Assembly (NCBI GenBank): GCA_963781305.1 | Contig: CAWAFL010000011.1 | Location: forward strand, 1,302,001 to 1,366,000 | DNA from: DASXMT01 sp963781305 | GTDB lineage: Bacteria; Actinomycetota; Acidimicrobiia; Acidimicrobiales; RAAP-2 | Length of the DNA: 64,000 bases | Direction of reading: 5' to 3' | In this document: positions 34,506-43,146 of the stretch, piece by piece | Layout of the letters: every line of letters starts with the position of its first letter | Numbering within the stretch: the stretch's first letter is position 1 | The notes under the pieces: model-generated | Seen by the model: only the letters and a program-made list of their open reading frames with translations | Database searches by the model: none | What the model was told of the DNA's origin: nothing | Program-made: the position numbers and the translations under genes

Positions 34506-35729
34506 ATGAAGAAACGACGTTTAGGGGTTGCGGCGAGTGTTATCGCCGCCACCACGTTGATAGGAGTCGGCGTTGGGACGTTGCCGTCATCGGCAGCGAG
34601 CTCGGGGACGACGCGGGGGGTAACCAAGACATCGATCACCGTCGGTGGACTCGGCTTCGCTCAGTACTACGGCGATGCCCAGATCGGGGCCGAGGCCCGA
34701 ATCGATGCGCAGAACAAGGCCGGCGGCGTAGATGGACGGAAGATCAAGACCGTCGGGTTCAAGGACGACCAGAGCAGCCCAACCGTGGACGTGCAGATGG
34801 CGAAGGAGCTGGTGCAACAAGACCAGGTCTTCGCCGTGTTGCCGGTTGTATCGATCGCTCTCGGTGCAGGGTCGTACTTCGAACAACAGCACGTGCCCTT
34901 CTTCGGATGGGGCATCTCACCCCAGTTCATCGGCAACAAGTACGGGTTCAGCTTCGCTGGTGCGGTCACCAGCCCCAACTGGGAGATCACTGTGCACGGC
35001 GCCGAGATCGCAAAGGTGCTGAAGAAGTCGCCCAAGGACTTGACGATGGCGATCATCGGCGAGAACAGCCAGGCTTCTTCCGAGTCCCTGCCGCCGCTGG
35101 CGTACGCCATGAAGACGCTTGGTTACAAGATCGTCTATGACAAGAGCCCGTTGCCATCTGCTCCGGCTGTGGTCAGTAGCTACACCCCGTATGTCCAGCA
35201 GATCATGACCGCCGACAACGGCAAGCCGCCAGACGTGCTGATGGAAGTCATTGCCGCCGGCAACGTCGGGCTGCAGCCGGCGCTCGAAGCAGCGGGGTAC
35301 AAGGGGGCGATGGTGAATTACATCCAGTACTCTCCCGCCACCGTCGGCGCGGCCAAGGGAGCCTACGTGTACTTGCAGTTCGCTCCGTATGAGGCATCGT
35401 CTTCCAACCCAGCGGTGGCCACCATGATCAGCCGTGTCAAAGCGGTAGCACCCAATGCCCCGCTGACCCAAGGAATAGAGGCGGGCTACTTTGCTGCTGA
35501 CCAGTTCATCGCCGCGCTGAAGAAGACGGGTCCCAATCTGACGGCCGAGAGCTTCCAGAAGGCCGCCGACTCCATGACGTACCAGATCAAGGACACGGTC
35601 GGACCCACAACCTTCCCCCGGGCCCAGACCGTTCCGACGTCCTGCGGGAGCATGGTGACGAGCGACGGAACGCAGTGGAAGGTTGCGTATTCCTACCTCT
35701 GCACCAATGCAGTGCATTTCACCGGATGA
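34506..35729 (+). CDS. ABC transporter substrate-binding protein (LivK-like)
   Basis: A 407-residue exported binding protein with a signal peptide (basic MKKRRLG start, hydrophobic core, SSAAS end near residue 33). The mature part is a type I periplasmic-binding fold: ITVGGLGFAQYYGDAQIGAEARIDAQNKAGGVDGRKI, DVQMAKELVQQDQVFAVLPVVS-like segments. Liv-type binders in such islands often carry aromatic acids or other degradable compounds, not amino acids. AGGAGGGG precedes the ATG. A strong hairpin follows the gene. Confidence 0.9.
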   Translation: MKKRRLGVAASVIAATTLIGVGVGTLPSSAASSGTTRGVTKTSITVGGLGFAQYYGDAQIGAEARIDAQNKAGGVDGRKIKTVGFKDDQSSPTVDVQMAKELVQQDQVFAVLPVVSIALGAGSYFEQQHVPFFGWGISPQFIGNKYGFSFAGAVTSPNWEITVHGAEIAKVLKKSPKDLTMAIIGENSQASSESLPPLAYAMKTLGYKIVYDKSPLPSAPAVVSSYTPYVQQIMTADNGKPPDVLMEVIAAGNVGLQPALEAAGYKGAMVNYIQYSPATVGAAKGAYVYLQFAPYEASSSNPAVATMISRVKAVAPNAPLTQGIEAGYFAADQFIAALKKTGPNLTAESFQKAADSMTYQIKDTVGPTTFPRAQTVPTSCGSMVTSDGTQWKVAYSYLCTNAVHFTG

Positions 35730-35747
35730 CTCCGGCGATACCCGTAC

Positions 35748-35785
35748 CCGTTGTCCCCCGGTTCCTCGGAACCGGGGGACAACGG
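35748..35785 (+). terminator. Strong stem-loop between binding-protein and permease genes
   Basis: Perfect 17-bp inverted repeat, arms 35748-35764 and 35769-35785, with loop CTCG. There is no T-run after it. It lies 18 bp after the binding-protein stop and 80 bp before the permease start. Such hairpins protect the upstream mRNA or end part of the transcripts, giving more binding protein than membrane complex; an outright terminator is also possible. Confidence 0.7.
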
Positions 35786-35865
35786 CACGTTGGCCGCAGC
35801 CCGGTCCGAGACCGGACCGATTCGGTCCTACCTGCGCTCTGCACCTGGATGCCTGAGGCGCACAG

Positions 35866-38802
35866 GTGAGCGGTTTCTGGAATCTGGTGATCTCCGGCGC
35901 GGTGGCCGGTGCCATCTACTCCATGATGGCGTCAGCGCTGGTCCTCACCTACCAGACATCGGGTATCTTCAACTTCGCCCAAGGTGCGGTCGCGTTTATC
36001 ACCGCCTACTTTTACTACCAACTTCATACCGGTCAGCACCTCTCGGTCGCCGTCTCGGCAATCATTTCTGTATTCGTGTTTGCGCCGCTCCTCGGCCTGG
36101 CGCTGGACCGAGTGCTGTTACGGAAGCTGTCTGACGCCCCCGTCTTTGCCCGGGTGGTGGGAACCATCGGCTTGTTGGTGGCCCTACCGTCCATCGCACT
36201 ATGGACCGTTGAGACCATCTGTAACGGCATCTTCAACATGGGTCTTCCCCAGACGACCGGCCAGGTTTCTTACGGCGCCACGGTGCCCGGTCTCGGCCCC
36301 ACGCCGCCATCGGTTTGGCATCTCGGGTTCATCGACCTTCCCAAGGTCAACGTCAACTCCGATCAGATCGCTGTCCTCATTGCTGCCGCTGTCGTAGCCA
36401 CCGCTCTGTGGGTGGTGCTCCGTCACACTCGGGCGGGGCTCGAGATGCGCGCCGCGGTGGACAAAAAGGAGCTGAGCGGCCTCCGTGGTTTCAACCCGGA
36501 ACGCTCGTCTGCCCTCTCGTGGGTGTTGACCATGATTATGGCCGGTCTCGCCGGCATCCTCATCGCCCCTCTCTTTCAACTCGACCCCAACGTATTCACG
36601 TTGGTTGTGCTCGGTTCTCTTCCGGCCTTCGCCCTCGCCGGTTTTCGTTCCATTCCGATCGCCCTGGTCGCGGGACTCCTGATCGGCGTGTTCCAGGATC
36701 TGGTGGCCGGGTATGGGAACCACTTCATCCCGTCGTTCCTCATTCAGCTCTCGGGCTTCTCCACGGCGATCCCTTTCATCCTCACCGTGGTGCTCCTCTT
36801 CTTTGTCGGGCGTGACCGACGACGCCAGGCTGGTTCGGCCGCCGAGGAGCGGCCTCGTCCTGATCACCGGGACGGCCTGCCACAGTGGCGTCGACTGCTT
36901 CCGTGGGTGATTGCCCTCGTCGCCTTCTTGATCTTCACCATGCAGGCCAGCATCTTTACGGCCGGTGCCATCCTCGCCCCGGGTTTGGCTGTCTCCGTCG
37001 TCCTCTTGTCCTTCGTGGTCCTCACCGGCATCGGAGGCATGGTGAGCCTGGCCCAGGCCACCTTCGTCACCGCCGGGGCCTTTACCGCAGGTTGGGCCAC
37101 TACCCACGACTTCGGCATCAACATCCCTTTCTTGGTCAGCGACGGGCATCTCAATTTCCTGATCGTGGCCCTGATGGCCGCAGCTGTTGGGGGCGTCATC
37201 GGGGCGCTGATAGCCCTCCCAGTGCGGCGGCTCGGGGCCCTCGCCCTAGCCCTGGGGACCTTTGCCCTGGCACTGGTGGCCGACGAAGTGGTCTTCCAGA
37301 TTCACGCCATCAGCAACGGGCAGACGGGTTTCACCTTCGGATCACCTAGCCTGACCGTCTTTGGCAAGACCATCTTCAACTTCGACAATCCCCGGGCTGC
37401 CGTAGTGGTGTTACTGGTGATCTTTGGACTGATCACCCTGCTCATACGAAACTTCGAGCGATCGCCATCAGGTCGGGCCATGTTCGCCGTTCGCAGCTCC
37501 CCCGCCGCCGCGGGTGCCTCTGGCATCGTGGCCGCCCGTTCGCAGATCTCGATCTTTGCCCTCTCGGCCGCGATCGCTGGCTTAGGTGGAGCCCTGATGG
37601 GCATCACCTACAGCTCCTTCACGAACCTCACCGCCACCTCGCTCACAGGTCTCTTGTGGTTAGCCGCGGCGGTCACGTTCGGTATAAGAAGACCCGGAGG
37701 CGCGCTGATAGCCGGATTGAGTGTGGTGGGAACCACACAGTTGTTCCAGACCATCTCCGGATGGAGTTGGGTGCCACACAACTTCGGGGTCTTGACCACA
37801 TCGCCCTACTTCCCATCGATTCTCTTCGGGCTGGGTGCAGTCAACCTGGCCATGAACCCCGACGGCATACTGGCGCTGTTCGGGGAACAGCAGGCCTCTC
37901 GCCGGCGCCGCCGCCGGTCGGTGGGAACGTCCGTGGCCCCGCCACCGGTGGCCTTGCCAATCCCAACGGCAGTCAATGGTCGAACGCCCGAGAGCGCCAT
38001 CAACGGCGCGGCGCCCGAGACTGCGTCCATCGGAGGGGTGCCTGGCCCGTTGGTGCCTTCGGTGCAGGCGAACAGCACCATCGCCCTGGCCGACGACGCC
38101 CCTCTGGTGCTCGACGACATCGTGGCCGGCTATGGCGATGTCGAGGTCCTCCACGGCGTCAGCGTACGGGTGGAGGCGGGGACGATCGTGGCGCTGGTCG
38201 GGGCGAACGGGGCGGGCAAGTCCACCCTGTGCTCGGTGGCGGCCGGTCTGATCAGGCCCACCCGGGGAAGGGTGCTTCTGGCCGGGGTCGATCGAACCGG
38301 AGACCCAACCTACCGGCGGGTGCAGGCGGGGATGCTGCTCACTCCGGAAGCACGGGGGATCTTCCCGTCGCTGACCGTCGAGGAGAACCTGGCGATCCTC
38401 TTGCGGCAGGCGGGTGAACGCGAGCTCGCTTACGAACGGTTCCCCGCGTTGCGGACCCGCACTCGCTCTCTGGCTGGCTCGTTGTCCGGCGGGGAGCAGC
38501 AGATGCTGAGCTTGGCCCCGGCACTGGTGAGGCCGCCGAAGGTCTTCATCGCCGACGAGCCCACCCTCGGTCTAGCCCCGCTGGCCAGGCTCGAGGTGGT
38601 CCGGGCCTTGGCTGAGCTCCGCTCCCTGGGTTCGGCCATCGTCCTGGTCGAGGAGAAGGCGGCCGAAGTGGTCGAACTGGCGGACGTGGTCGGCTTTGTG
38701 AGCCTCGGTCGCCTTGGCTGGCTCGGTCCACGAGCCGACGTGACCGAGGACCAACTCGCTCTTGCCTACCTGGGTGGCGAGCTGACGACCGGAACTGCAT
38801 GA
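35866..38802 (+). CDS. Triple fusion: LivH-like permease + LivM-like permease + LivF-like ATPase
   Basis: One 978-residue frame with three parts. Residues 1-315 are a LivH-type permease (FNFAQGAVAFITAYFYY, FRSIPIALVAGLLIGV); 343-672 a LivM-type permease (GGMVSLAQATFVTAGAF, LPVRRLGALALALGTFALAL, AGLGGALMGI); 673-745 a hydrophilic Arg/Pro/Ala linker; 746-970 a LivF-type ATPase with Walker A GANGAGKST (779-787), signature LSGGEQQM (873-880) and Walker B VFIADEPT (893-900). No stop or frameshift is seen between them, and all key residues are present. With LivG and the binding protein it completes an importer. GTG start at 35866 with no strong ribosome site. Confidence 0.9.
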   Translation: MSGFWNLVISGAVAGAIYSMMASALVLTYQTSGIFNFAQGAVAFITAYFYYQLHTGQHLSVAVSAIISVFVFAPLLGLALDRVLLRKLSDAPVFARVVGTIGLLVALPSIALWTVETICNGIFNMGLPQTTGQVSYGATVPGLGPTPPSVWHLGFIDLPKVNVNSDQIAVLIAAAVVATALWVVLRHTRAGLEMRAAVDKKELSGLRGFNPERSSALSWVLTMIMAGLAGILIAPLFQLDPNVFTLVVLGSLPAFALAGFRSIPIALVAGLLIGVFQDLVAGYGNHFIPSFLIQLSGFSTAIPFILTVVLLFFVGRDRRRQAGSAAEERPRPDHRDGLPQWRRLLPWVIALVAFLIFTMQASIFTAGAILAPGLAVSVVLLSFVVLTGIGGMVSLAQATFVTAGAFTAGWATTHDFGINIPFLVSDGHLNFLIVALMAAAVGGVIGALIALPVRRLGALALALGTFALALVADEVVFQIHAISNGQTGFTFGSPSLTVFGKTIFNFDNPRAAVVVLLVIFGLITLLIRNFERSPSGRAMFAVRSSPAAAGASGIVAARSQISIFALSAAIAGLGGALMGITYSSFTNLTATSLTGLLWLAAAVTFGIRRPGGALIAGLSVVGTTQLFQTISGWSWVPHNFGVLTTSPYFPSILFGLGAVNLAMNPDGILALFGEQQASRRRRRRSVGTSVAPPPVALPIPTAVNGRTPESAINGAAPETASIGGVPGPLVPSVQANSTIALADDAPLVLDDIVAGYGDVEVLHGVSVRVEAGTIVALVGANGAGKSTLCSVAAGLIRPTRGRVLLAGVDRTGDPTYRRVQAGMLLTPEARGIFPSLTVEENLAILLRQAGERELAYERFPALRTRTRSLAGSLSGGEQQMLSLAPALVRPPKVFIADEPTLGLAPLARLEVVRALAELRSLGSAIVLVEEKAAEVVELADVVGFVSLGRLGWLGPRADVTEDQLALAYLGGELTTGTA

Positions 38803-38860
38803 ACCGCACGATCATGAAGCCGATCAAGTCTGTCCGATGACGAAAGGTGCAGGTGAGTAC

Positions 38861-39934
38861 ATGACCATACGCGTTGTGCTGTGGACAACGGGCCACATCG
38901 CTCGTTTCGCTGGACGGGCGATCCTCGATGATCCCGACCTGGAGCTGGTGGGCTGTTTCGCCCACACCGCCGAGAAGGAAGGAAGAGACGTGGGCGAGCT
39001 GATCGGGCGGGACCCGATCGGGGTGGTGGCCACATCCAATATCGACGAGATCATCGCTTTGGCCCCCGACGCGGTCGCCTACTACTCGATCATTCGGCAA
39101 GAGGACGTGCCCTGGCACATCGAGCAGATCGGCCGCTTGCTGCAGTCTGGAATCAATGTGGTGACGAGTTCCAACTTCGTCACTGGACGGTGGTGGAAGG
39201 CTGAGGCAATTTTCGACGAGGCGGGTCGAAAGGGTTCGGCGTCGATTTATGGCGGCGGGGTCAATCCGGGCTTCATCAATGCCTTCGCCCTCACTGCCGC
39301 GAGTGTGTGTAGCGACGTCAGTCACATCTCGATATGGGAGGAGGCCGAATGTTCCGGATACAACTCGAAGGAGCTTTGGGAAACGGTCGCCTTCGGCATG
39401 CCCGACGGTCACGAGGACAATGCGGGCAAATTCTGGCAGGGCACCGCCGTCTTCGAGGACACTGTGGCCATGATGGCCGATGCCCTGGAGTTGCCATTGG
39501 AGGAGATCCGCTACCTCCCCGAGGTGGCCACGGCCACCAAGGATCTCGAGCTGGGGTTCATGGACATTCCCAAAGGTCATGTGGCCGGGCTCAAGAATCG
39601 TTGGGTAGGGATAGCCGGCGGACGCGAGGTCATCGAACTCGGGACGATCTGGAAGATGACCGACGATGTCGAGCCCAATTGGGAGATCCGCCATGGCTGG
39701 CACATCGTGGTCGACGGCCTGCCGACCATCAAGGCCCATGTGGCCGGGTGGCCGCCCGAAGGTGAGACGAATTCGGAGGTCTTGATGAGCCTGGCCATGA
39801 TCATGACGGCGCTTCCGACCGTCAATGCCATTCCGCACGTGGTGCGGGCTCGTCCCGGCGTTGTGACCTACAAGGATCTGCCACTCGTCACTTCGGCGCG
39901 GCGGGTGCGCACCGGCGACCGCGAAGAGGCCTGA
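38861..39934 (+). CDS. DapB-N-like NAD(P)-dependent dehydrogenase
   Basis: A 357-residue protein with an N-terminal nucleotide fold (IRVVLWTTGHIARFAGRAIL) like dihydrodipicolinate reductase and the amine/diaminopentanoate dehydrogenases, and a C-terminal domain (YGGGVNPGFINAF, then NAIPHVVRARPGVVTYKDLPLV). It is intact and shows what the frameshifted paralogue at 17104-18151 should look like. Role unknown; oxidation or reduction of a pathway intermediate. ATG at 38861 follows AGGTGAG; an ATG at 38837 lacks a ribosome site. Its stop overlaps the SDR start (TGATG). Confidence 0.88.
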   Translation: MTIRVVLWTTGHIARFAGRAILDDPDLELVGCFAHTAEKEGRDVGELIGRDPIGVVATSNIDEIIALAPDAVAYYSIIRQEDVPWHIEQIGRLLQSGINVVTSSNFVTGRWWKAEAIFDEAGRKGSASIYGGGVNPGFINAFALTAASVCSDVSHISIWEEAECSGYNSKELWETVAFGMPDGHEDNAGKFWQGTAVFEDTVAMMADALELPLEEIRYLPEVATATKDLELGFMDIPKGHVAGLKNRWVGIAGGREVIELGTIWKMTDDVEPNWEIRHGWHIVVDGLPTIKAHVAGWPPEGETNSEVLMSLAMIMTALPTVNAIPHVVRARPGVVTYKDLPLVTSARRVRTGDREEA

Positions 39935-40695
39935 TGGCCAGGACGATAGTGGTCAGCGGATGCGCATCAGGACTGGGCGCAGCAACACGGGTGAAGCTCG
40001 AGAAGGAGGGCAATCGGGTGATCGGCGTCGACCTCCGGGATGCGGAAGTTTTGGCCGACCTCTCGACCGTTCAGGGCCGCCAACAGGCGGTAGCCGATGC
40101 CACAACAGCGTGCGGGGGTCGCCTCGACGGGCTCATCGGGTACGCGGGCGTGGGGCCGACCATGAGACCCGCTTCGCTCCTGGCCACTGTCAACTTCTTC
40201 GGCCAGATGGCCCTGCTCGACGGCCTGCGCCCAGCACTGGCGCAGGGCGACCATCCCGCTGCAGTGGCGGTGGGATCAGTGGCGGCAACCGTGGCGCCCT
40301 ACGACCAGGCCTGCGTCGAAGCGATGTTGGCCGGGGACGAGGGCAGGGCCTCCGACCTGGTCGAAGCGGCCCCCGATGTCGGATACGCCACCTCCAAGAT
40401 GGCCGTGGCCCGTGCCGCCCGGCGGCGTGCGACCATGTGGATCACTGAGGGGGTGCGGCTCAACATTCTCGCCCCGGGCAATTCGTTGACCCCCCTGACC
40501 CAGGCTGCCCTCGACGATCCAGAGCTCGGGCCGGTCATGCGGGGCGTGCCCGTTCCCTTTGGCCGGTGGGCTGAGAACGACGAGATCGCCGATGTGGCCC
40601 TTTGGTTGCTCGGTCCGGGCTCGCGCTACCTGGTCGGAAGCTTCGTCGCTGTCGACGGTGGCACGGACGCCGTCGTCCGACCCGACTCGTTTTGA
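39934..40695 (+). CDS. SDR family oxidoreductase (3-alpha-hydroxysteroid-dehydrogenase-like)
   Basis: A 253-residue SDR of the type with a short N-terminal half and an insertion before the active site. SGCASGLGAAT binds the nucleotide, VGSVAA carries the Ser, and VGYATSKMA gives Tyr-x-x-x-Lys; VDGGTDAVVRP ends it. The layout resembles 3-alpha-hydroxysteroid dehydrogenase/carbonyl reductase. It is coupled to the DapB-like gene by TGATG, as in the 16337-18151 pair. Confidence 0.88.
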   Translation: MARTIVVSGCASGLGAATRVKLEKEGNRVIGVDLRDAEVLADLSTVQGRQQAVADATTACGGRLDGLIGYAGVGPTMRPASLLATVNFFGQMALLDGLRPALAQGDHPAAVAVGSVAATVAPYDQACVEAMLAGDEGRASDLVEAAPDVGYATSKMAVARAARRRATMWITEGVRLNILAPGNSLTPLTQAALDDPELGPVMRGVPVPFGRWAENDEIADVALWLLGPGSRYLVGSFVAVDGGTDAVVRPDSF

Positions 40696-40795
40696 GCAAC
40701 GGCGACCTCACAGCGGGTTCCGCCCACAGGCGGTCGTCTGTTCGGCCGGTTCGTGTGTATGAGTGATGGACGACAAGAGATGAGTGGAGACTGAG

Positions 40796-41083
40796 ATGGA
40801 GTTCCTGGTTCGCTTCGAGATCAAGGTGCCACCCGAGTTGAGCGAGACCGAGTTGGACGCGCTCATGGAAGAGGAGGGACGGCGTGGCCAGGAGTTGTGG
40901 TCGTCGGGACGCCTTCTCCGGCTCTGGCGCATTCCCGGCCGGCGAGCGTCGATCGGTCTGTACCAGTTCGCCGACGCCACCGAGCTGCATGCCGAGTTCT
41001 CGACCATGCCACTCTTCCCGTACATGTCGGTGGAATCGGTTGAGCCGCTGGCTCTGCATCCAGCCGAGGTAGGCCGTCCGTGA
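40796..41083 (+). CDS. Muconolactone delta-isomerase-like protein
   Basis: A 95-residue protein of the MIase family: MEFLVRFEIKVPPELSETEL, RRGQELWSSGRLLRLWRIPGR, and ELHAEFSTMPLFPYM. Classical members move the double bond of muconolactone in the ortho pathway, but no muconate cycloisomerase or enol-lactonase is here, so this one probably isomerises another lactone or only shares the fold. ATG at 40796 with GGAG upstream. Its stop overlaps the next GTG start. Confidence 0.85.
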   Translation: MEFLVRFEIKVPPELSETELDALMEEEGRRGQELWSSGRLLRLWRIPGRRASIGLYQFADATELHAEFSTMPLFPYMSVESVEPLALHPAEVGRP

Positions 41084-42093
41084 GAGCGGCCCTTTACTAC
41101 GGTCCGGGTGACGTGCGCATCGAGAACGTGGCCGAACCGTCGCCCAACTGGGGCGAGGTCCAGGTTCGGGTGGTGGCCAACGGGCTGTGCGGGACCGATC
41201 TGCACCAGTACTACTCCGGTCCGATGAGCGACGCCCCCTTGCCGATCATCGTGGGTCACGAGTTCGGTGGTGAGATCGTGGAGGTAGGACGGGGCGTTAA
41301 CCACACTCGCATCGGCGAGGTGGTGGCTGTCGAGCCGATCTGGCGGTGTGATGCCTGCGTGCCCTGCCGTAGCGGTGACTACAACCTCTGCCAGACCGGG
41401 GAGTGGCACGGCCTGACCGGCAAAGGGGGCGGCTTGGCCGAGCTCACCACGGTGCGCAGCAGTATGGCCCATACCGTTCCGAACGGGATCACGGCAATGG
41501 ACGCGGCCCTGGTTGAGCCGCTGTCGGTTGCCTACCACGCCGTCGAGCGGGGCCACGCCCAAGCAGGCGACCAGGCGGTAGTACTCGGTGCCGGGCCCAT
41601 CGGGATCGGTGCCTACCTGGGTCTCCGGGCCGACGGCGTCGAGAATGTCGTCGTGGTGGAACCGGCACCCGAACGGCGGTCGGCGGCCGCCGCCGTCGGG
41701 GCATCCGAAGTGGTCGATCCCGGCGACGGGGGCGCGGTGGAAGCGGTCATGGGCCTGACTGGAGGGTTGGGTGCGTCGCTGGTGATCGATGCCGCCGGGA
41801 ACCAAGCCAGCTTCACTGATGCCCTAGCCATGGTCTCGCCGGCCGGACGGGTGGTGCTGGTGGCTGCCTTCGCCGAGCCGGTCGAGTTCAACCCGATGCT
41901 CGTCCTCCAGCGCGAGGTGCGGATCGACATGTCCTTCGCCTATCGGGGAACGTTCGAACGAGTGCTCGCCCACATGGCGGCTGGCCGATTCCCGACAGCG
42001 CCCTGGGTGAGCCACGTCCCATTCGACTCGCTCATCGACGCCTACGGGACCCTCCACCGGCGAGAAGCGGTGAAGGTGTTGGTAGACATCTGA
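41080..42093 (+). CDS. Zinc-dependent alcohol dehydrogenase (MDR family)
   Basis: A 337-residue enzyme. Catalytic zinc ligands Cys37 (GLCGTD), His60 and Glu61 (GHEFGGEI); structural zinc Cys90, Cys93, Cys96 and Cys104, all present. The NAD-binding domain has VLGAGPIGIGA. The pattern is that of butanediol/sorbitol-type dehydrogenases. Translationally coupled (GTGA) to the isomerase-like gene, so both should act on the same branch. Confidence 0.92.
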   Translation: MRAALYYGPGDVRIENVAEPSPNWGEVQVRVVANGLCGTDLHQYYSGPMSDAPLPIIVGHEFGGEIVEVGRGVNHTRIGEVVAVEPIWRCDACVPCRSGDYNLCQTGEWHGLTGKGGGLAELTTVRSSMAHTVPNGITAMDAALVEPLSVAYHAVERGHAQAGDQAVVLGAGPIGIGAYLGLRADGVENVVVVEPAPERRSAAAAVGASEVVDPGDGGAVEAVMGLTGGLGASLVIDAAGNQASFTDALAMVSPAGRVVLVAAFAEPVEFNPMLVLQREVRIDMSFAYRGTFERVLAHMAAGRFPTAPWVSHVPFDSLIDAYGTLHRREAVKVLVDI

Positions 42094-42221
42094 GTCGTTT
42101 GTGATTGGTGCGAAATGCTCGTCGAGACACTGGTCACAACAGCTCGCCGGGCACCGGTCAGAAGAGTCTGTACATCCAGAAATCGTGAGGGGCGCCGCTG
42201 GCGCCTGATTGGAGTCATTGC

Positions 42222-43076
42222 ATGACCAACAGGCTTACAGGAAAGACGGCATTGATCACCGGCACCGCTGGTGGGCAGGGGCGGTGTGCCGCCCTCATGT
42301 TCGCCGCCGAGGGAGCGACGATCATCGGATGTGACCTGAAAGAGTCAGAGGACGCCGAGACCGTGGCCATGGTTCGCCAGGCCGGCGGGTCGATGACCTC
42401 TCTCGATGGAGTGGACCTCAGCGATGAGGCGCAGGTGGAGCGCCTCATCGACTTCGCCGTGAACCAGGCTGGTGGGTTCGACATCCTGTATAACAACGCA
42501 GCAGTGGCGCGGGCGGCCACCCTCGAGGACCTCACCCGGGAGCACTGGGACTGGAACATGGCCAACGAGGTGACGCTCGTCTACATGACGGTCCGTCATG
42601 CGCTCCCCGTCTTGAAGCAACGAGGTGGAGGAGCCATCGTCAACGTGGGCTCGATCGCGGGCATGCCCATCGGCTCGGGTATGCCCGGGAATGCCCCGGG
42701 GAACCTGGTGCACTGCGTGGCCAAGGCGGCGGTGATTCGCTTGACCGAGACCCTTGCCATCGAACTGGCCCCCCATCGAATACGGGTCAACAGTGTCTCG
42801 CCCGGGGTGATCGACACACCTCAGTTGCGGCCCTTCCTGGGCGAGGCCGAGGACGCCCCCATGCGACGCGTGTTCGCCAGCAAGTGCCTGGTGCCGCGGA
42901 TCGGGAATGTCGAGGACATTGTGCATGCAGCCCTGTACCTGGCCTCAGACGAGGCCTCCTACGTGACCGGCGTGAACTTGCCCGTCGACGGGGGGTTCAT
43001 CGTGAGCGGTGGCGTCGGACTGCCCACCGACGAGGTGGAGAAGGCGGTGCTGGCGGCGATGACCGAGTACGACTGA
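42222..43076 (+). CDS. SDR family oxidoreductase with His in place of the catalytic Tyr
   Basis: A 284-residue SDR. TGTAGGQG binds the cofactor, NNAAVAR is present, Ser144 lies in NVGSIAG, and Lys168 is kept, but the Tyr position is His164 (VHCVAK). His could replace Tyr as acid/base, or the protein may do different chemistry. The end VTGVNLPVDGGF plus a 25-residue tail is longer than usual. 128 bp separate it from the alcohol dehydrogenase; no promoter box is seen there. Confidence 0.87.
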   Translation: MTNRLTGKTALITGTAGGQGRCAALMFAAEGATIIGCDLKESEDAETVAMVRQAGGSMTSLDGVDLSDEAQVERLIDFAVNQAGGFDILYNNAAVARAATLEDLTREHWDWNMANEVTLVYMTVRHALPVLKQRGGGAIVNVGSIAGMPIGSGMPGNAPGNLVHCVAKAAVIRLTETLAIELAPHRIRVNSVSPGVIDTPQLRPFLGEAEDAPMRRVFASKCLVPRIGNVEDIVHAALYLASDEASYVTGVNLPVDGGFIVSGGVGLPTDEVEKAVLAAMTEYD

Positions 43077-43146
43077 TGGATGATCGGGTCCATCCGGACC
43101 CCCAGCACCGAGTGACGAGCGACGAGAAAGGGCTGGTTTGTAGACG

